DNA of 23,529 nucleotides from a virus. The stretch's first letter is position 1, and each line of letters opens with the position of its first letter. The notes below the pieces were generated by a model. That model made no database searches, was not told the DNA's origin, and saw only the letters and a program-made list of their open reading frames with translations. Below are positions 16,301 through 21,788 of the stretch, piece after piece. Both the position numbers and the translations under genes were made by a program. The DNA lies in IMG/VR virus record IMGVR_UViG_3300044640_000070, positions 1 to 23,529 of that record; one strand, 5' to 3'.

Positions 16301-18182
16301 CTGTAAACTGCTGTGTTAGTTTCTGATGTGCTTGATCTAACGATGCAGCAGCAGCAGCAGCCTCTAACTGCTCATTTGTCATGTATTGTGTTTGTTGTCC
16401 AAGAATATTTGATCCTTGTCCTGCACGAAGAAATAGATTTCTTAGAAAGTTTCCAGTTTTAATTAGGTTTGCAATACCGTTGGCAATAAGACCAAATGCC
16501 ATAATTGCTACTGGTGCTATACCGCCCAAAAGGCCAACAGCATTCATAATAAAAGTCTTAACTCCAGAGTCAAGCTTATTGAACTGCTCCAAGGCCTTTG
16601 TTCCAAATTCAATAATTGGTGTTACAAGTTTTAAGAATTGCTCTCCAAGTGGGATGAGGGATACCTTGATGTCTTCGATAGCTTTTTGGAACTTAAACAT
16701 TGGAGAGTCTTCGACTTTTTTCAATTCTCGTTCTGACAGAATTGCAAGTTCTTCGGAGGTCGCTTTCGCTAACCCAAGTACGGTTTGGGCCTGGCTGCCC
16801 TCTTTTCTTACGTTCTGGAAAAGCGTAGAAAGACGTGCAAACTGGAACTTGCCAAACATTTGTTCGATTGCACGTGCACGGTTTAGTGGGTCAAGGGTGT
16901 TGAGGGCATCTGCCATGCCAAGAACAATACCTTTTACGTCACCCTTGTTAGCGTCTACAATGCCCTTGATGCTAATACCAAAACCTTGCATAAACTCACT
17001 AGCCTTTTGGCTAGGATTAATGATAGACGCAAGACCAGACTTAAGTGCGTTAGCACCTTCTGATGCGTTAATTCCACCTTCCTTCATTGCTGTTAGGAAG
17101 AATGCTAGGTCTTCTACGCTACCGCCGAGCTGTTGAATAACTGGACCAGCTTTTGGAATAGCAATTGTCAGGTCTTCGATGGCTGTTACGGATTGGTTTT
17201 CAACTGCGTTAAGGAAGTTAATTTTTCCAGCAAGGTCTTCTGCAGCAATACCAAAAGCATTAGTGATTGAGATTGTTGTTTCTAGTGCTTGCTCTTGTTC
17301 TACGCCACCAAGAACTGCAAGTCTGTTTGCTTCCGAAACCTGAGCAAGCAGGTCTGCACCCTTCTTACCCATAGCAGCAGCATCGGCAGCTAGCCCCATA
17401 GTTTTAGATGCAGCTACGCCATACTTTGTAAATTCATTACCCAGTTCTTTAATCTGGGAAACCATTTTTTCAGTTTCGTTAGCGGTAGTGGCAAAGTCTC
17501 CATACACACGTCTTAGCCTAATTATCTGCTTTTCCATATCCATGAAGACTCTAGCTGCAGTTGTTCCAAGGTATGCCAGTGGAATTGTAAAACCAACCAT
17601 AAGCTGACGACCAGCCCATTGGGTATTTTTACCAAAGTTTAGAAGGTTGGTAGATCCTTGTTTTATAAGCTGATTAAAGATTTGTTGTTTTTGAGCAGCA
17701 ATTGCTGTTTTTGTTGCAAGCGATTCCATGTCAAGAGCTAGTGGTCTAACCCTAATCGCCTTTACCGCACCACCAGCATCACGACCCAGCTTGATAAACT
17801 GTGTCTGTAGTGTTTTTACTCTTGATTTAGCAACGTGCTCAATCGTATTGAATTCTGTTTTAAACAGTCTTCCAAATGTTTTAGTTGATCCTGCAGCGTA
17901 CCTAAAGTATTGCCCCATAGAGAATTTATTTTTCTCAAGGGCTGTTGTAAAGGATTGTGTGGCACTCTGTACCGTTGCATAAGATGCTGCAAACTTTTTT
18001 GTAGCATTAATAGAGTTGATTAAGTTTCTAGACATGTTCTCTGAGATCGCAGCATTAGCTGCAGATCCAGATGCACGTAAACCTTGATGGAAGAGTGATA
18101 TCTGTCGCTGTAAATTCTTGATACTAGATAAAGCATTGGTAGTATCAATGTTTATATCTATATTGGACTGAATATCAGCCAT
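10386..18182 (-). CDS. Tail tape measure protein, 2598 residues
   Basis: Sets tail length and is likely released when DNA enters the cell. Residues ~195-465 form a clear TP901-type tape-measure domain (RVFMDMEKQIIRLRRVYGDF, then LGNEFTKYGVAASKTMGLAA, GGSVEDLAFFLTAMKEGGIN and EQMFGKFQFARLSTLF). Hydrophobic, possibly membrane-active stretches lie at ~540-580, ~1338-1406 and ~1586-1645. Alpha-helical, coiled-coil-like sequence covers ~2200-2430. A motif around VPAML.PGE occurs three times (from residues 676, 1124 and 2516); the first two bracket a ~400-residue segment of unknown function. Using about 1.5 angstroms per residue known from other siphoviruses, the full length would predict a tail near 390 nm, less if inserts or cleaved parts do not count. 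It starts at ATG 18182 after AGAGGTG and ends as TAATG with the next gene. GC drops sharply after about residue 515. Confidence 0.96.
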   Translation of the reverse strand: MADIQSNIDINIDTTNALSSIKNLQRQISLFHQGLRASGSAANAAISENMSRNLINSINATKKFAASYATVQSATQSFTTALEKNKFSMGQYFRYAAGSTKTFGRLFKTEFNTIEHVAKSRVKTLQTQFIKLGRDAGGAVKAIRVRPLALDMESLATKTAIAAQKQQIFNQLIKQGSTNLLNFGKNTQWAGRQLMVGFTIPLAYLGTTAARVFMDMEKQIIRLRRVYGDFATTANETEKMVSQIKELGNEFTKYGVAASKTMGLAADAAAMGKKGADLLAQVSEANRLAVLGGVEQEQALETTISITNAFGIAAEDLAGKINFLNAVENQSVTAIEDLTIAIPKAGPVIQQLGGSVEDLAFFLTAMKEGGINASEGANALKSGLASIINPSQKASEFMQGFGISIKGIVDANKGDVKGIVLGMADALNTLDPLNRARAIEQMFGKFQFARLSTLFQNVRKEGSQAQTVLGLAKATSEELAILSERELKKVEDSPMFKFQKAIEDIKVSLIPLGEQFLKLVTPIIEFGTKALEQFNKLDSGVKTFIMNAVGLLGGIAPVAIMAFGLIANGIANLIKTGNFLRNLFLRAGQGSNILGQQTQYMTNEQLEAAAAAASLDQAHQKLTQQFTVETTAVRKLAAAYNDAAIAGAKFTASGAVGRTRAGGGKTKGYKSGVLSVPGPKGAGDIVPAMLAPGEAVIPADKAKKYRGFISDMMQDRLPGFNDGRVDTKAKAGGSSLAIGDSVIYAKNETELAQIKLQVASLEKEYGSNGKGIVKEVAKYFKETGIEKVDAKTFRNYAATFGEIKYAQPANQIGRLLGESPDQQERLRGAPSTLGNYGVFLEEQAKTDKALANNLKIFKNMNQLFYEEMRDDPQTKKEFKAWLKKASVPLPTTIEQDIEKYKKEGLNDKQIKKKLEKRKDHDRFAQYKKAGLSDKDIEQRELVRKAIAITNFDPENPKTFSGMARGHLGGLPEYVKRFVAGWGYPFVSPDTRTINGYISSLVDKKTGKDTAPMLALIKANDKAKIDGGTDLIKKLRSNGTLTPRELETLGKLSRAATDMGLIDNRNMRVVGKVLKRIDLTKMIDTSSPLTDKKSIDRAVESHILYRGKKIPTTKPMNLAKGVVSVPGPKGAGDVVPAMLSPGEAVIPAAMSKKYAPLINGMITDTLPGYNGGLLPPTAPSIPGIENSGSESSSQQKRFGTAIGNAIGKAKTFTNGVRDGLSPIVKQAGTAIAANAQAATLRAIGSKDPNAYTQLAGGRIFDNATGTTYRSKEEFDSAQSQIKDKRTAGSSYVTPTGKTYTFNEDGKAVRSATKSMTPEERAAANKEARDARKQKLAGRAGGIGMVASTVGMGMMMSGDPGMQSAGGGVMAAGMLASVLPMLMNPIGAVVAGLVAVLGGVFLFNKALEDGSKKGYDFGKSMSITNDKLIQMSQITGRVTATESRKRRDESFMGAGGTVGRKFGMNYLESESGKSILADVDAMKKQGNMSDEEIGKTVGKNLAYAVVQGAITEEEARSIAMGIGNKLQNYEIASNISANVVSILGPNGEDLAREPLKVMLEMQAENEKQINAQFNDARSGQENAFNPAVTTAVAGAAAVAGSLAAGQAAAGTILAVGATNFWNPVGWAALAVSAALVTASVVDIAKTQARNNELNAASISLAATQLQQNQGLLDSLASQYDQKIRAKEAEIASTTNAEKRKKLEAELNQLINNRNTDTEKLQKRNSQVYQNLVKQSKLMGEENFDNAFKTNADAIYKDTPLAAFGTQAKDAIDKLDQVFNKDLKIGLSLAFLSKELDPGTINFLANAAQNDQTIAANYDLIVNQRGTAENAKLASLLVGSGLDQKNFSTTYDFFANIKNPDVWNDSMSALKAITDINGKYGVQINLNTNGQQKIERVQKAMTALNKLPKKITKETDLATLGLTTEELETIKGNWELFANTDGTIKKTILIDYIAANDPEAVMTAWAADQNIDLKRVMGGQSVITPEMAKASSQLWLIDYLAKESEGPKPATGDGDGDPTGGAGTDPLDELLNRLKMIRQAAVNASGKMQELFKWMKPGALENQDGSVFAGVEQQLGAKGYNADFIEFISSQEEAVRSKYVSISKAGIVTLKKDGEALQNLFNALTLGEYERSVRKAIDSSKQELDARKELLANQQATKMTYEEAVEASRDSGLAEAIAAIKASTNIKDKNAAIRQTIELYKEQKAAAEDAKTAEEQFNDLTTKVNKKLDADRNKITIDFELKTSGDKDVIAAAQNEINNVRNQLDDYNAGLTRLEPVEEAINKKYDDRIASLESIRDLNDKIAEQKNAELNISAALARGDVGAAAEAIQKEQQRQAKEAMDAKIKNLEKQREAELNNLTTRVQVNGQTLNLTKEEINKRIKDLEMQIFNIEEDRLEPAQTRVDLAMYERDVKLKALDDEKLKWDQLKNNIDLAATAATNYKDILAEAQLLASQAQLDYTNPNPGANDEIPAGGGGGRAVAYSLYAKGGMVMGSPEPPPKMMAAGGMVKPSYFGFGGMARGTDTVPAMLTPGEFIMSKYAVDAYGVDTMKAMNSGELSGGSVYNSYEVNVNVRSDANPDQIARAVMGQIKQINSQQLRGNRF
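10587..10637 (-). repeat. Tape-measure PAML-PGE motif, copy 3
   Basis: Residues 2516-2532 of the tape measure, RGTDTVPAMLTPGEFIM, in a Gly/Met-rich C-terminal region. It matches the C-terminal 'G.D.VPAmLtPGEfv' motif I recall from many tape-measure proteins and is a diverged relative of copies 1 and 2. Confidence 0.75.
14745..14813 (-). repeat. Tape-measure PAML-PGE motif, copy 2
   Basis: Residues 1124-1146 of the tape measure, beginning VPGPKGAGDVVPAML and continuing SPGEAVIP. It agrees with copy 1 at 21 of 23 residues. Sixteen of the 24 codons compared differ only by synonymous changes, so the protein sequence, not the DNA, has been kept. Confidence 0.9.
14837..16040 (-). other. Unknown segment inserted between two tape-measure motifs
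   Basis: Encodes about residues 715-1115 of the tape measure. It is lysine-rich and looks globular or helical rather than like the repetitive tape-measure helices. Near residues 897-940 there is an internal twofold repeat: YKKEGLNDKQIKKK and YKKAGLSDKDIEQR, about 28 residues apart. It also has a distinct ARGHLGGLPEYVKRF segment followed by AGWGYPFVSPDTRTINGY. I recognise no enzyme motif. Because it lies between two near-identical motifs it may be a separately acting domain, perhaps carried into the cell with the tape measure; that is inference. Confidence 0.55.
16089..16157 (-). repeat. Tape-measure PAML-PGE motif, copy 1
   Basis: Residues 676-698 of the tape measure, beginning VPGPKGAGDIVPAML and continuing APGEAVIP. 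It is followed by a short stretch also shared with copy 2: KKY, about ten residues, then LPG(F/Y)N.G. It lies just before the unknown segment of residues ~715-1115. Confidence 0.9.
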
Positions 18183-18207
18183 CCATTAAGCACCTCTTTT
18201 TTTATTT

Positions 18208-18522
18208 TTATTTATTGAGAAGTTGGTTTCCGCCGAGGGCGTAGCCAGAAGCTTCTTCAATAATTGCATAGACAGTTGGAAGGTCAATATTGTCTTCCAA
18301 AGCCTTTAGATCTTCAGATAGTTCAGGCTTAAACTGCTGAAGAGCAATCTGTACACATTCCAACAACGCAGTGATTGACTTATCGTTGTCCTCAGCGACA
18401 TCTTGAATCTTTTCAAACTTGGTCATAAAGGTTCTCAATAGAGAAATCTTTAATGGACGGAGTTCGATCTCTGTTCCGTCTAGTAGTTTGACAGTTTTTG
18501 CCTCATTGATAGTTGTTGCCAT
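18208..18522 (-). CDS. Tail assembly chaperone, short G-type paralogue
   Basis: A 104-aa protein directly before the tape measure, the usual place of the chaperones that keep the tape measure soluble during tail assembly. It is a clear paralogue of the first ~95 residues of the gene just upstream: both begin MAT.I.E.K...L.DGT.I, share PLK...LR.F...FE near residues 22-37, and share a late (E/I).(D/E)..IDLPT.Y..(I/L)...(A/S) block. It lacks the T-type C-terminal region. I looked for continuation in the other two frames after its end; they stop within a short distance, so I see no frameshift product from this gene. The start at ATG 18522 has GGAAGGAA upstream and an extended -10 at 18553. A 25-base A/T-rich gap with AGAGGTG leads to the tape measure. 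Confidence 0.88.
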   Translation of the reverse strand: MATTINEAKTVKLLDGTEIELRPLKISLLRTFMTKFEKIQDVAEDNDKSITALLECVQIALQQFKPELSEDLKALEDNIDLPTVYAIIEEASGYALGGNQLLNK

Positions 18523-18552
18523 TTTCGTTCCTTCCGAAAGTTGTATATATAG

Positions 18553-18561
18553 ATTATATCA
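18553..18561 (-). promoter_or_regulatory. Extended -10 promoter element before the short chaperone gene
   Basis: The minus strand reads TGATATAAT in the 43-base gap between the two chaperone genes. Initiation near 18546 would give a leader of about 24 bases that includes the GGAAGGAA ribosome site, a normal layout. This would let the short chaperone, and the tape measure after it, be made independently of the long one. Confidence 0.5.
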
Positions 18562-18565
18562 TAAA

Positions 18566-19249
18566 CTAGGTCAGTTTTTCGTAACTTAGCCCCATGCCGA
18601 TTCCAAAACCAGCCTTTTGTGCGTTTGCACCCTGCAGTGCAACAACGTCATTTGCGTTAGATGCCTTGCCACCAGAAAATACTCTGGCCTTCATTTCTTC
18701 CCAAGCGTTTTGTTTTCCAGACTGCTTGTCAAGGTCTACCCCCTGCATTGCAGCCAAGAACTTCTTTTCTTGGTAGTCACGTTCCCTTATTGCTTCTAGG
18801 GTAGCGGTTAGCTCTGGCATTGATATAGAAGATTCTAGTTCTTCGTAGTCTTTCCAGATACCCAGCATAAAGGCTTCTGCCTCTAGCTTTGCCAGATCAA
18901 ACTTTTCCCAAGTAGATCCGCTTTCCACAGCCTGATCCTTTACTGTATCCTTGGTGTTACTTTTGCTTATCTTAATACCTGCTGCTATATCCAAAACCTC
19001 ATAGATGGTTGGTAGGTCTATTGAATCTTCTATTTGCTGAAGATTAGAAATTTGTGGATAATACTGTTGCATTGCAATTAGTGCACAATAGGTCAGATAT
19101 TCGATAGCCTGCTTGTCGTCTTTGCATTCTTTTACAAATTCAAACATTGATAGGAATTCTCTTAGATATTTTAGCTTTAGTGGCGAGGCTACAATTGTAG
19201 TACCGTCCACCAGTCTAATTCGTTTTGTTTCATATATTTTAGTTGCCAT
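18566..19249 (-). CDS. Tail assembly chaperone, long in-frame GT-type protein
   Basis: A 227-aa protein with two parts. Residues 1-95 match the short paralogue downstream (G-like part). Residues ~110-227 are a T-like part: a helix with FDLAKLEAEAFMLGIWKDYE, then SISMPELTATLEAIRERDYQ and EKKFLAAMQGVDLDK, a pattern I recall from the frameshifted extension of actinophage chaperones. Here both parts are in one frame, so the long form is made without frameshifting. I saw no classical XXXYYYZ slippery heptamer at the junction. The start at ATG 19249 has no ribosome site; a perfect extended -10 ends six bases before it, so the mRNA is probably leaderless. It would act with the short paralogue to load major tail protein on the tape measure. 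Confidence 0.9.
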   Translation of the reverse strand: MATKIYETKRIRLVDGTTIVASPLKLKYLREFLSMFEFVKECKDDKQAIEYLTYCALIAMQQYYPQISNLQQIEDSIDLPTIYEVLDIAAGIKISKSNTKDTVKDQAVESGSTWEKFDLAKLEAEAFMLGIWKDYEELESSISMPELTATLEAIRERDYQEKKFLAAMQGVDLDKQSGKQNAWEEMKARVFSGGKASNANDVVALQGANAQKAGFGIGMGLSYEKLT

Positions 19250-19255
19250 ATATCT

Positions 19256-19264
19256 ATTATAGCA
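19256..19264 (-). promoter_or_regulatory. Extended -10 promoter positioned for a leaderless mRNA
   Basis: The minus strand reads TGCTATAAT, then AGATAT, then the ATG at 19249. With the usual seven-base distance, transcription would begin at the A of the start codon. No purine-rich ribosome site exists between it and the gene. It follows directly on the U-tract of the preceding terminator. Confidence 0.65.
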
Positions 19265-19302
19265 AAAGAAAACTGCCCAAGAGTAATCTCCTAGGCAGTT
19301 CT
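19264..19302 (-). terminator. Rho-independent terminator after the major tail protein gene
   Basis: On the minus strand, AACTGCCTAGGAG (19288-19300) pairs with CTCTTGGGCAGTT (19271-19283) over 13 positions including two G-U pairs, with the four-base loop ATTA, followed by a U-rich run (UUCUUUU). The stop of the major tail gene lies about 20 bases upstream. On the plus strand the G-U pairs become mismatches, so it is directed at minus-strand transcripts. Confidence 0.82.
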
Positions 19303-19321
19303 CATCTATATTAAGTTATTT

Positions 19322-19999
19322 TTATGATGCTGGAACGGTGCGATCTACGATCTTACCGTATGATGCGTCATCGTTTGGTAGCAAACGGAACGAAACTTCA
19401 AACATTGTTGCTTCGTCACGCTTCGCTGATACTGTAACATTCTCAATTGAGAGTGCACGGTAACCTACGTAGATACGCTCTAGAGCAGATCCAACCTCAC
19501 AGTCACCTGTACCTGGACCTACTGCTACAAGACCACGCTCAACTGGACATTCTCCAATGTCACCAGCCGATAGTCTCATAACTGGGTTGCCATTTGCGAA
19601 TTCTCCAGAACCTGCGGTTCCTAGATCGTCGTCCTTGCCTGCAAGAGAGAACAATAGGTTCTCTAGTGTAGACTCAGCAAATGTGGTATTTAGGTTTACC
19701 TGCATACCTTGCTTGTATAGCTTGGCAACGTCAAGAACCTGGTCAACACGCACCTCACCGAAATCAGGCTGGAACTGTAGTTCTAGACCGTTCATGGTGT
19801 ATCCAACGTTGCGGAAGTCAGTATCTGCTTCAAGGGTGTCCTTGTAAGAAGTTCCTGCTACAACTGATGGAAGGTCTGTGTTAGCCTGAGCATCGGTAAG
19901 CTTTCCTGCGATAGTCTTACCAATTGGTCCTGCTTCGTATGTAAAAAGTGCTGCTGCACCAACAATGATGTTAGCACTTGTACCTCTGTTATATGCCAT
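19322..19999 (-). CDS. Major tail protein
   Basis: A 225-aa protein forming the stacked rings of the tail tube. Evidence is its size, beta-rich sequence, position between the tail-terminator-like gene and the chaperones, and signs of high expression: its own promoter region and ribosome site, a strong terminator behind it, and higher GC (a sample line counts 52%) than most fibre genes. Segments fit a tail-tube fold: an N-terminal small-residue stretch ANIIVGAAALFTYEAGPIGK, a central YTMNGLELQFQPDFGEVRVD strand pair, and a late strand MFEVSFRLLPNDD. Two cysteines sit close together in GECPVERG and TGDCEVG (about residues 151-169). The start at ATG 19999 is preceded by AGAGGTG about seven bases away. 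I recall similar N-termini in long-tailed actinophages, but cannot verify it here. Confidence 0.85.
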   Translation of the reverse strand: MAYNRGTSANIIVGAAALFTYEAGPIGKTIAGKLTDAQANTDLPSVVAGTSYKDTLEADTDFRNVGYTMNGLELQFQPDFGEVRVDQVLDVAKLYKQGMQVNLNTTFAESTLENLLFSLAGKDDDLGTAGSGEFANGNPVMRLSAGDIGECPVERGLVAVGPGTGDCEVGSALERIYVGYRALSIENVTVSAKRDEATMFEVSFRLLPNDDASYGKIVDRTVPAS

Positions 20000-20026
20000 A
20001 ATTTTTCACCTCTTTTTCTTATTGAA

Positions 20027-20054
20027 ATTATAGGCGATGTTTCCTCAAGACCAA
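20027..20054 (-). promoter_or_regulatory. Likely promoter of the major tail protein gene
   Basis: TATAAT on the minus strand at 20027-20032 with TTGGTC at 20049-20054, 16 bases apart, a weak -35 match (TTG kept). Initiation near 20020 gives a leader of about 20 bases with the AGAGGTG ribosome site. A second -10-like TGGTATACT lies at 20054-20062. Both are in the 69-base gap before the gene. Confidence 0.5.
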
Positions 20055-20068
20055 GTATACCACGCTTT

Positions 20069-20668
20069 TTAAGCATTAGTCAATTCTGGCATCTGATGAT
20101 ACTCATACTCAATAATGATCTTGTTACCGCCGTATGTTCTGGCTGTTCCAAAGTCAATGATATCTGCAACCTCTTCTAGTTGATATACCCTAAACTTGTG
20201 AAACATAAACTTTGGGGAGAATCCAGATATTTGCTTACCCTTCATCCAATTGTTAATTTCTTCTGCAGACTCGTCTTCACGGTCCATAAGTCTTAGCACT
20301 GTTTCTGTGACCGCAATCATTTTGTCTGTTACGCCTTCTGCTGTAGCATAAAAGTAATACAGAAGCTGCTCACCCTTGATGTGTGGAAACGGTGATCTAC
20401 GCATTCTAATCAGTCTGTCATAGGTGCAGCGTATTCCTGCGTATGGGAATCTGGTGTCATTTAAAACTATCCATGTCTCTGTCAGGTCGTCGATGGTGTT
20501 TGGTGATGGTGGGAAAAATGGAACTCCGACACCTGGGCCACCCTGAGTAGAAGTTGTATATTGAGCGATCTTTTCTTGGATATAGGTATTTATCCACAGC
20601 ATTGGTGTGTTGATTACGTAGCTACCGCTTGCTACTGATGCCTGTTCTTCTGAAGAATATATTGTCAT
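20069..20668 (-). CDS. Tail terminator-like (tail completion) protein
   Basis: A 199-aa protein located just before the major tail protein, where tail-terminator proteins of siphoviruses normally lie. They form a ring that ends tail growth and joins head and tail. The sequence shows a Ser/Thr/Gly/Pro-rich loop (TTSTQGGPGVGVPFFPPSPN, residues ~38-57), a central alpha/beta part with LLYYFYATAEGVTDKMIAVT and ETVLRLMDREDESAEEINNW, and C-terminal strands FHKFRVYQLEEVADIIDFG and IIIEYEYH. The helix 'ae.v...v..il.L.drED.sA' followed by strands fits the alpha/beta fold of terminator proteins. It begins at the ATG sharing a base with the upstream stop (TAATG). The assignment rests on position and general layout. 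Confidence 0.82.
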   Translation of the reverse strand: MTIYSSEEQASVASGSYVINTPMLWINTYIQEKIAQYTTSTQGGPGVGVPFFPPSPNTIDDLTETWIVLNDTRFPYAGIRCTYDRLIRMRRSPFPHIKGEQLLYYFYATAEGVTDKMIAVTETVLRLMDREDESAEEINNWMKGKQISGFSPKFMFHKFRVYQLEEVADIIDFGTARTYGGNKIIIEYEYHQMPELTNA

Positions 20669-21342
20669 TATCTACCAATCCCTGCCCTTGCTATCCAATT
20701 GTAGCCTACCTTTTTGCCAACTGATCTTCCGCCAGACTTACCAGACTTTAGGTTTCTCTTAAATGCAACAGGATTCCTTATGTAGTCAGCCACTCCGCTA
20801 GAGTATAGGAATGCTTGGGTAAAGTAAACCTGAAAAAACCTATCAAATGTTTTTTCAAACGATCCTTCAACGCCCTGCCCTCCAGGATTAGATACATTTA
20901 CAGGCTTTTTGGTAAATACCATTTCTCCATTTTCCTCAAATGCTAGAACCTGTGAACTCTTTGGCTTGATGGTTACGGCTGTACCATTTTCCATAATTGT
21001 TGCCTTGTCGTAAAATGGAACCTTCGACCCTTGTTTTATAGAGTTTGACTGCCTAAATGCTGGCACAAAAGAAATTCCGCTAGCACGAACAATGTAGTTT
21101 ATGTCAAATAGTCTTGCGTCTGGGCTGCCTGTTCTGTTCCACTCATACATGTGATGTAAAAGTTGCTGGTCTACTCTAGCCATTGTGTCAATGTATTGCT
21201 TAAGAACCTCTATGGTTTTCTTGCCAACATTGTTTAAAAATTGTGCCTTACCGTTTTGTACCCCAGAGAGAAAACCTAGAGAATACTCAATAACGTTGTT
21301 CATATCACGCATAAACTTCTTATCGTTGATTATTGCCCTCAT
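20668..21342 (-). CDS. HK97 gp10-like neck or tail-completion protein
   Basis: A 224-aa basic protein. The N-terminal part is helical (residues ~5-70: FLSGVQNGKAQFLNNVGKKT, then a helix with VLKQYIDTMAR), and the middle has the segment KSSQVLAFEENGEMVFTKKP followed by VNVSNPGGQG, a pattern found in phage proteins of the HK97-gp10 type, in which a beta strand with 'L.F..nG..vf.k.V.hpG' precedes the C-terminal helix. The tail end is Lys/Arg/Gly-rich. Such proteins act at the head-tail junction or in tail completion. ATGA (21339-21342) couples it to the stopper-like gene, and TAATG to the next. Annotation by motif and gene order; exact role is uncertain. Confidence 0.82.
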   Translation of the reverse strand: MRAIINDKKFMRDMNNVIEYSLGFLSGVQNGKAQFLNNVGKKTIEVLKQYIDTMARVDQQLLHHMYEWNRTGSPDARLFDINYIVRASGISFVPAFRQSNSIKQGSKVPFYDKATIMENGTAVTIKPKSSQVLAFEENGEMVFTKKPVNVSNPGGQGVEGSFEKTFDRFFQVYFTQAFLYSSGVADYIRNPVAFKRNLKSGKSGGRSVGKKVGYNWIARAGIGR

Positions 21343-21788
21343 AGATCTACCGCCTGGTTCTCCGAACGCCTTAGAACCAGTCCGTAGTGCTCTACAGACC
21401 CGAATGGTCCCATGTATGGTTCATTGGTAGCGACCTCAAAAATTGTAGATTTTCCTGCCCTTGGGCCAGATGTTTCTAGATAAACAAAATTGCCAAACTT
21501 ATCTTTAATGTTTGTTATGATTACGTTGGTGATAGAATTTTTTGATCCTTGTGTGGAGATACGAACATCTGTCCTTGCTCTTCCCATCAAAATGCCTTCT
21601 TGGGTTATGTTGACATTTGGCTTTACGTCTTCTCCAAAAGCAGAGCCTGCTGGGGTAAGATTACAAACAACTGTTCTGTCTAGAATCCATTGTTTCTTTA
21701 GATTACCGTATGTTCCTTGCTCAACAATTGGATAGAATATGTCTGCCTGCATTGGAAACACAAAGTCTGGAGTTTCACAAATTGCCAT
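21339..21788 (-). CDS. Head closure (stopper-like) protein
   Basis: A 149-aa protein between the adaptor-like and HK97-gp10-like genes. In siphovirus gene order this is the place of the head-closure or stopper protein (for example SPP1 gp16-type), a small beta-barrel ring that holds DNA in the filled head. The sequence is mostly beta strands: MQADIFYPIVEQGTYGNLKK, WILDRTVVCNLTPAG, ARTDVRISTQGS, TNVIITNIKDKFGNFVYLET, and a C-terminal STIFEVATNEPY. The 'DIFyP...Q..YG...k.W..drt' opening is a form I recall from minor head-tail proteins. Joined by TAATG to the adaptor gene and by ATGA to the next gene. No catalytic motif. Confidence 0.78.
   Translation of the reverse strand: MAICETPDFVFPMQADIFYPIVEQGTYGNLKKQWILDRTVVCNLTPAGSAFGEDVKPNVNITQEGILMGRARTDVRISTQGSKNSITNVIITNIKDKFGNFVYLETSGPRAGKSTIFEVATNEPYMGPFGSVEHYGLVLRRSENQAVDL

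Noticed and set aside
16381-17136. 251-codon open frame on the plus strand
   Set aside because: It lies wholly opposite the best conserved part of the tape measure, is Pro/Arg/Ser-rich with no recognisable domain, and has no promoter on that strand. It is an antisense shadow.
18183-18207. A-rich run between the short chaperone and the tape measure as a slippery site
   Set aside because: It lies after the stop codon of the chaperone, and the other frames stop quickly; it is better seen as an A-rich spacer before the AGAGGTG ribosome site.
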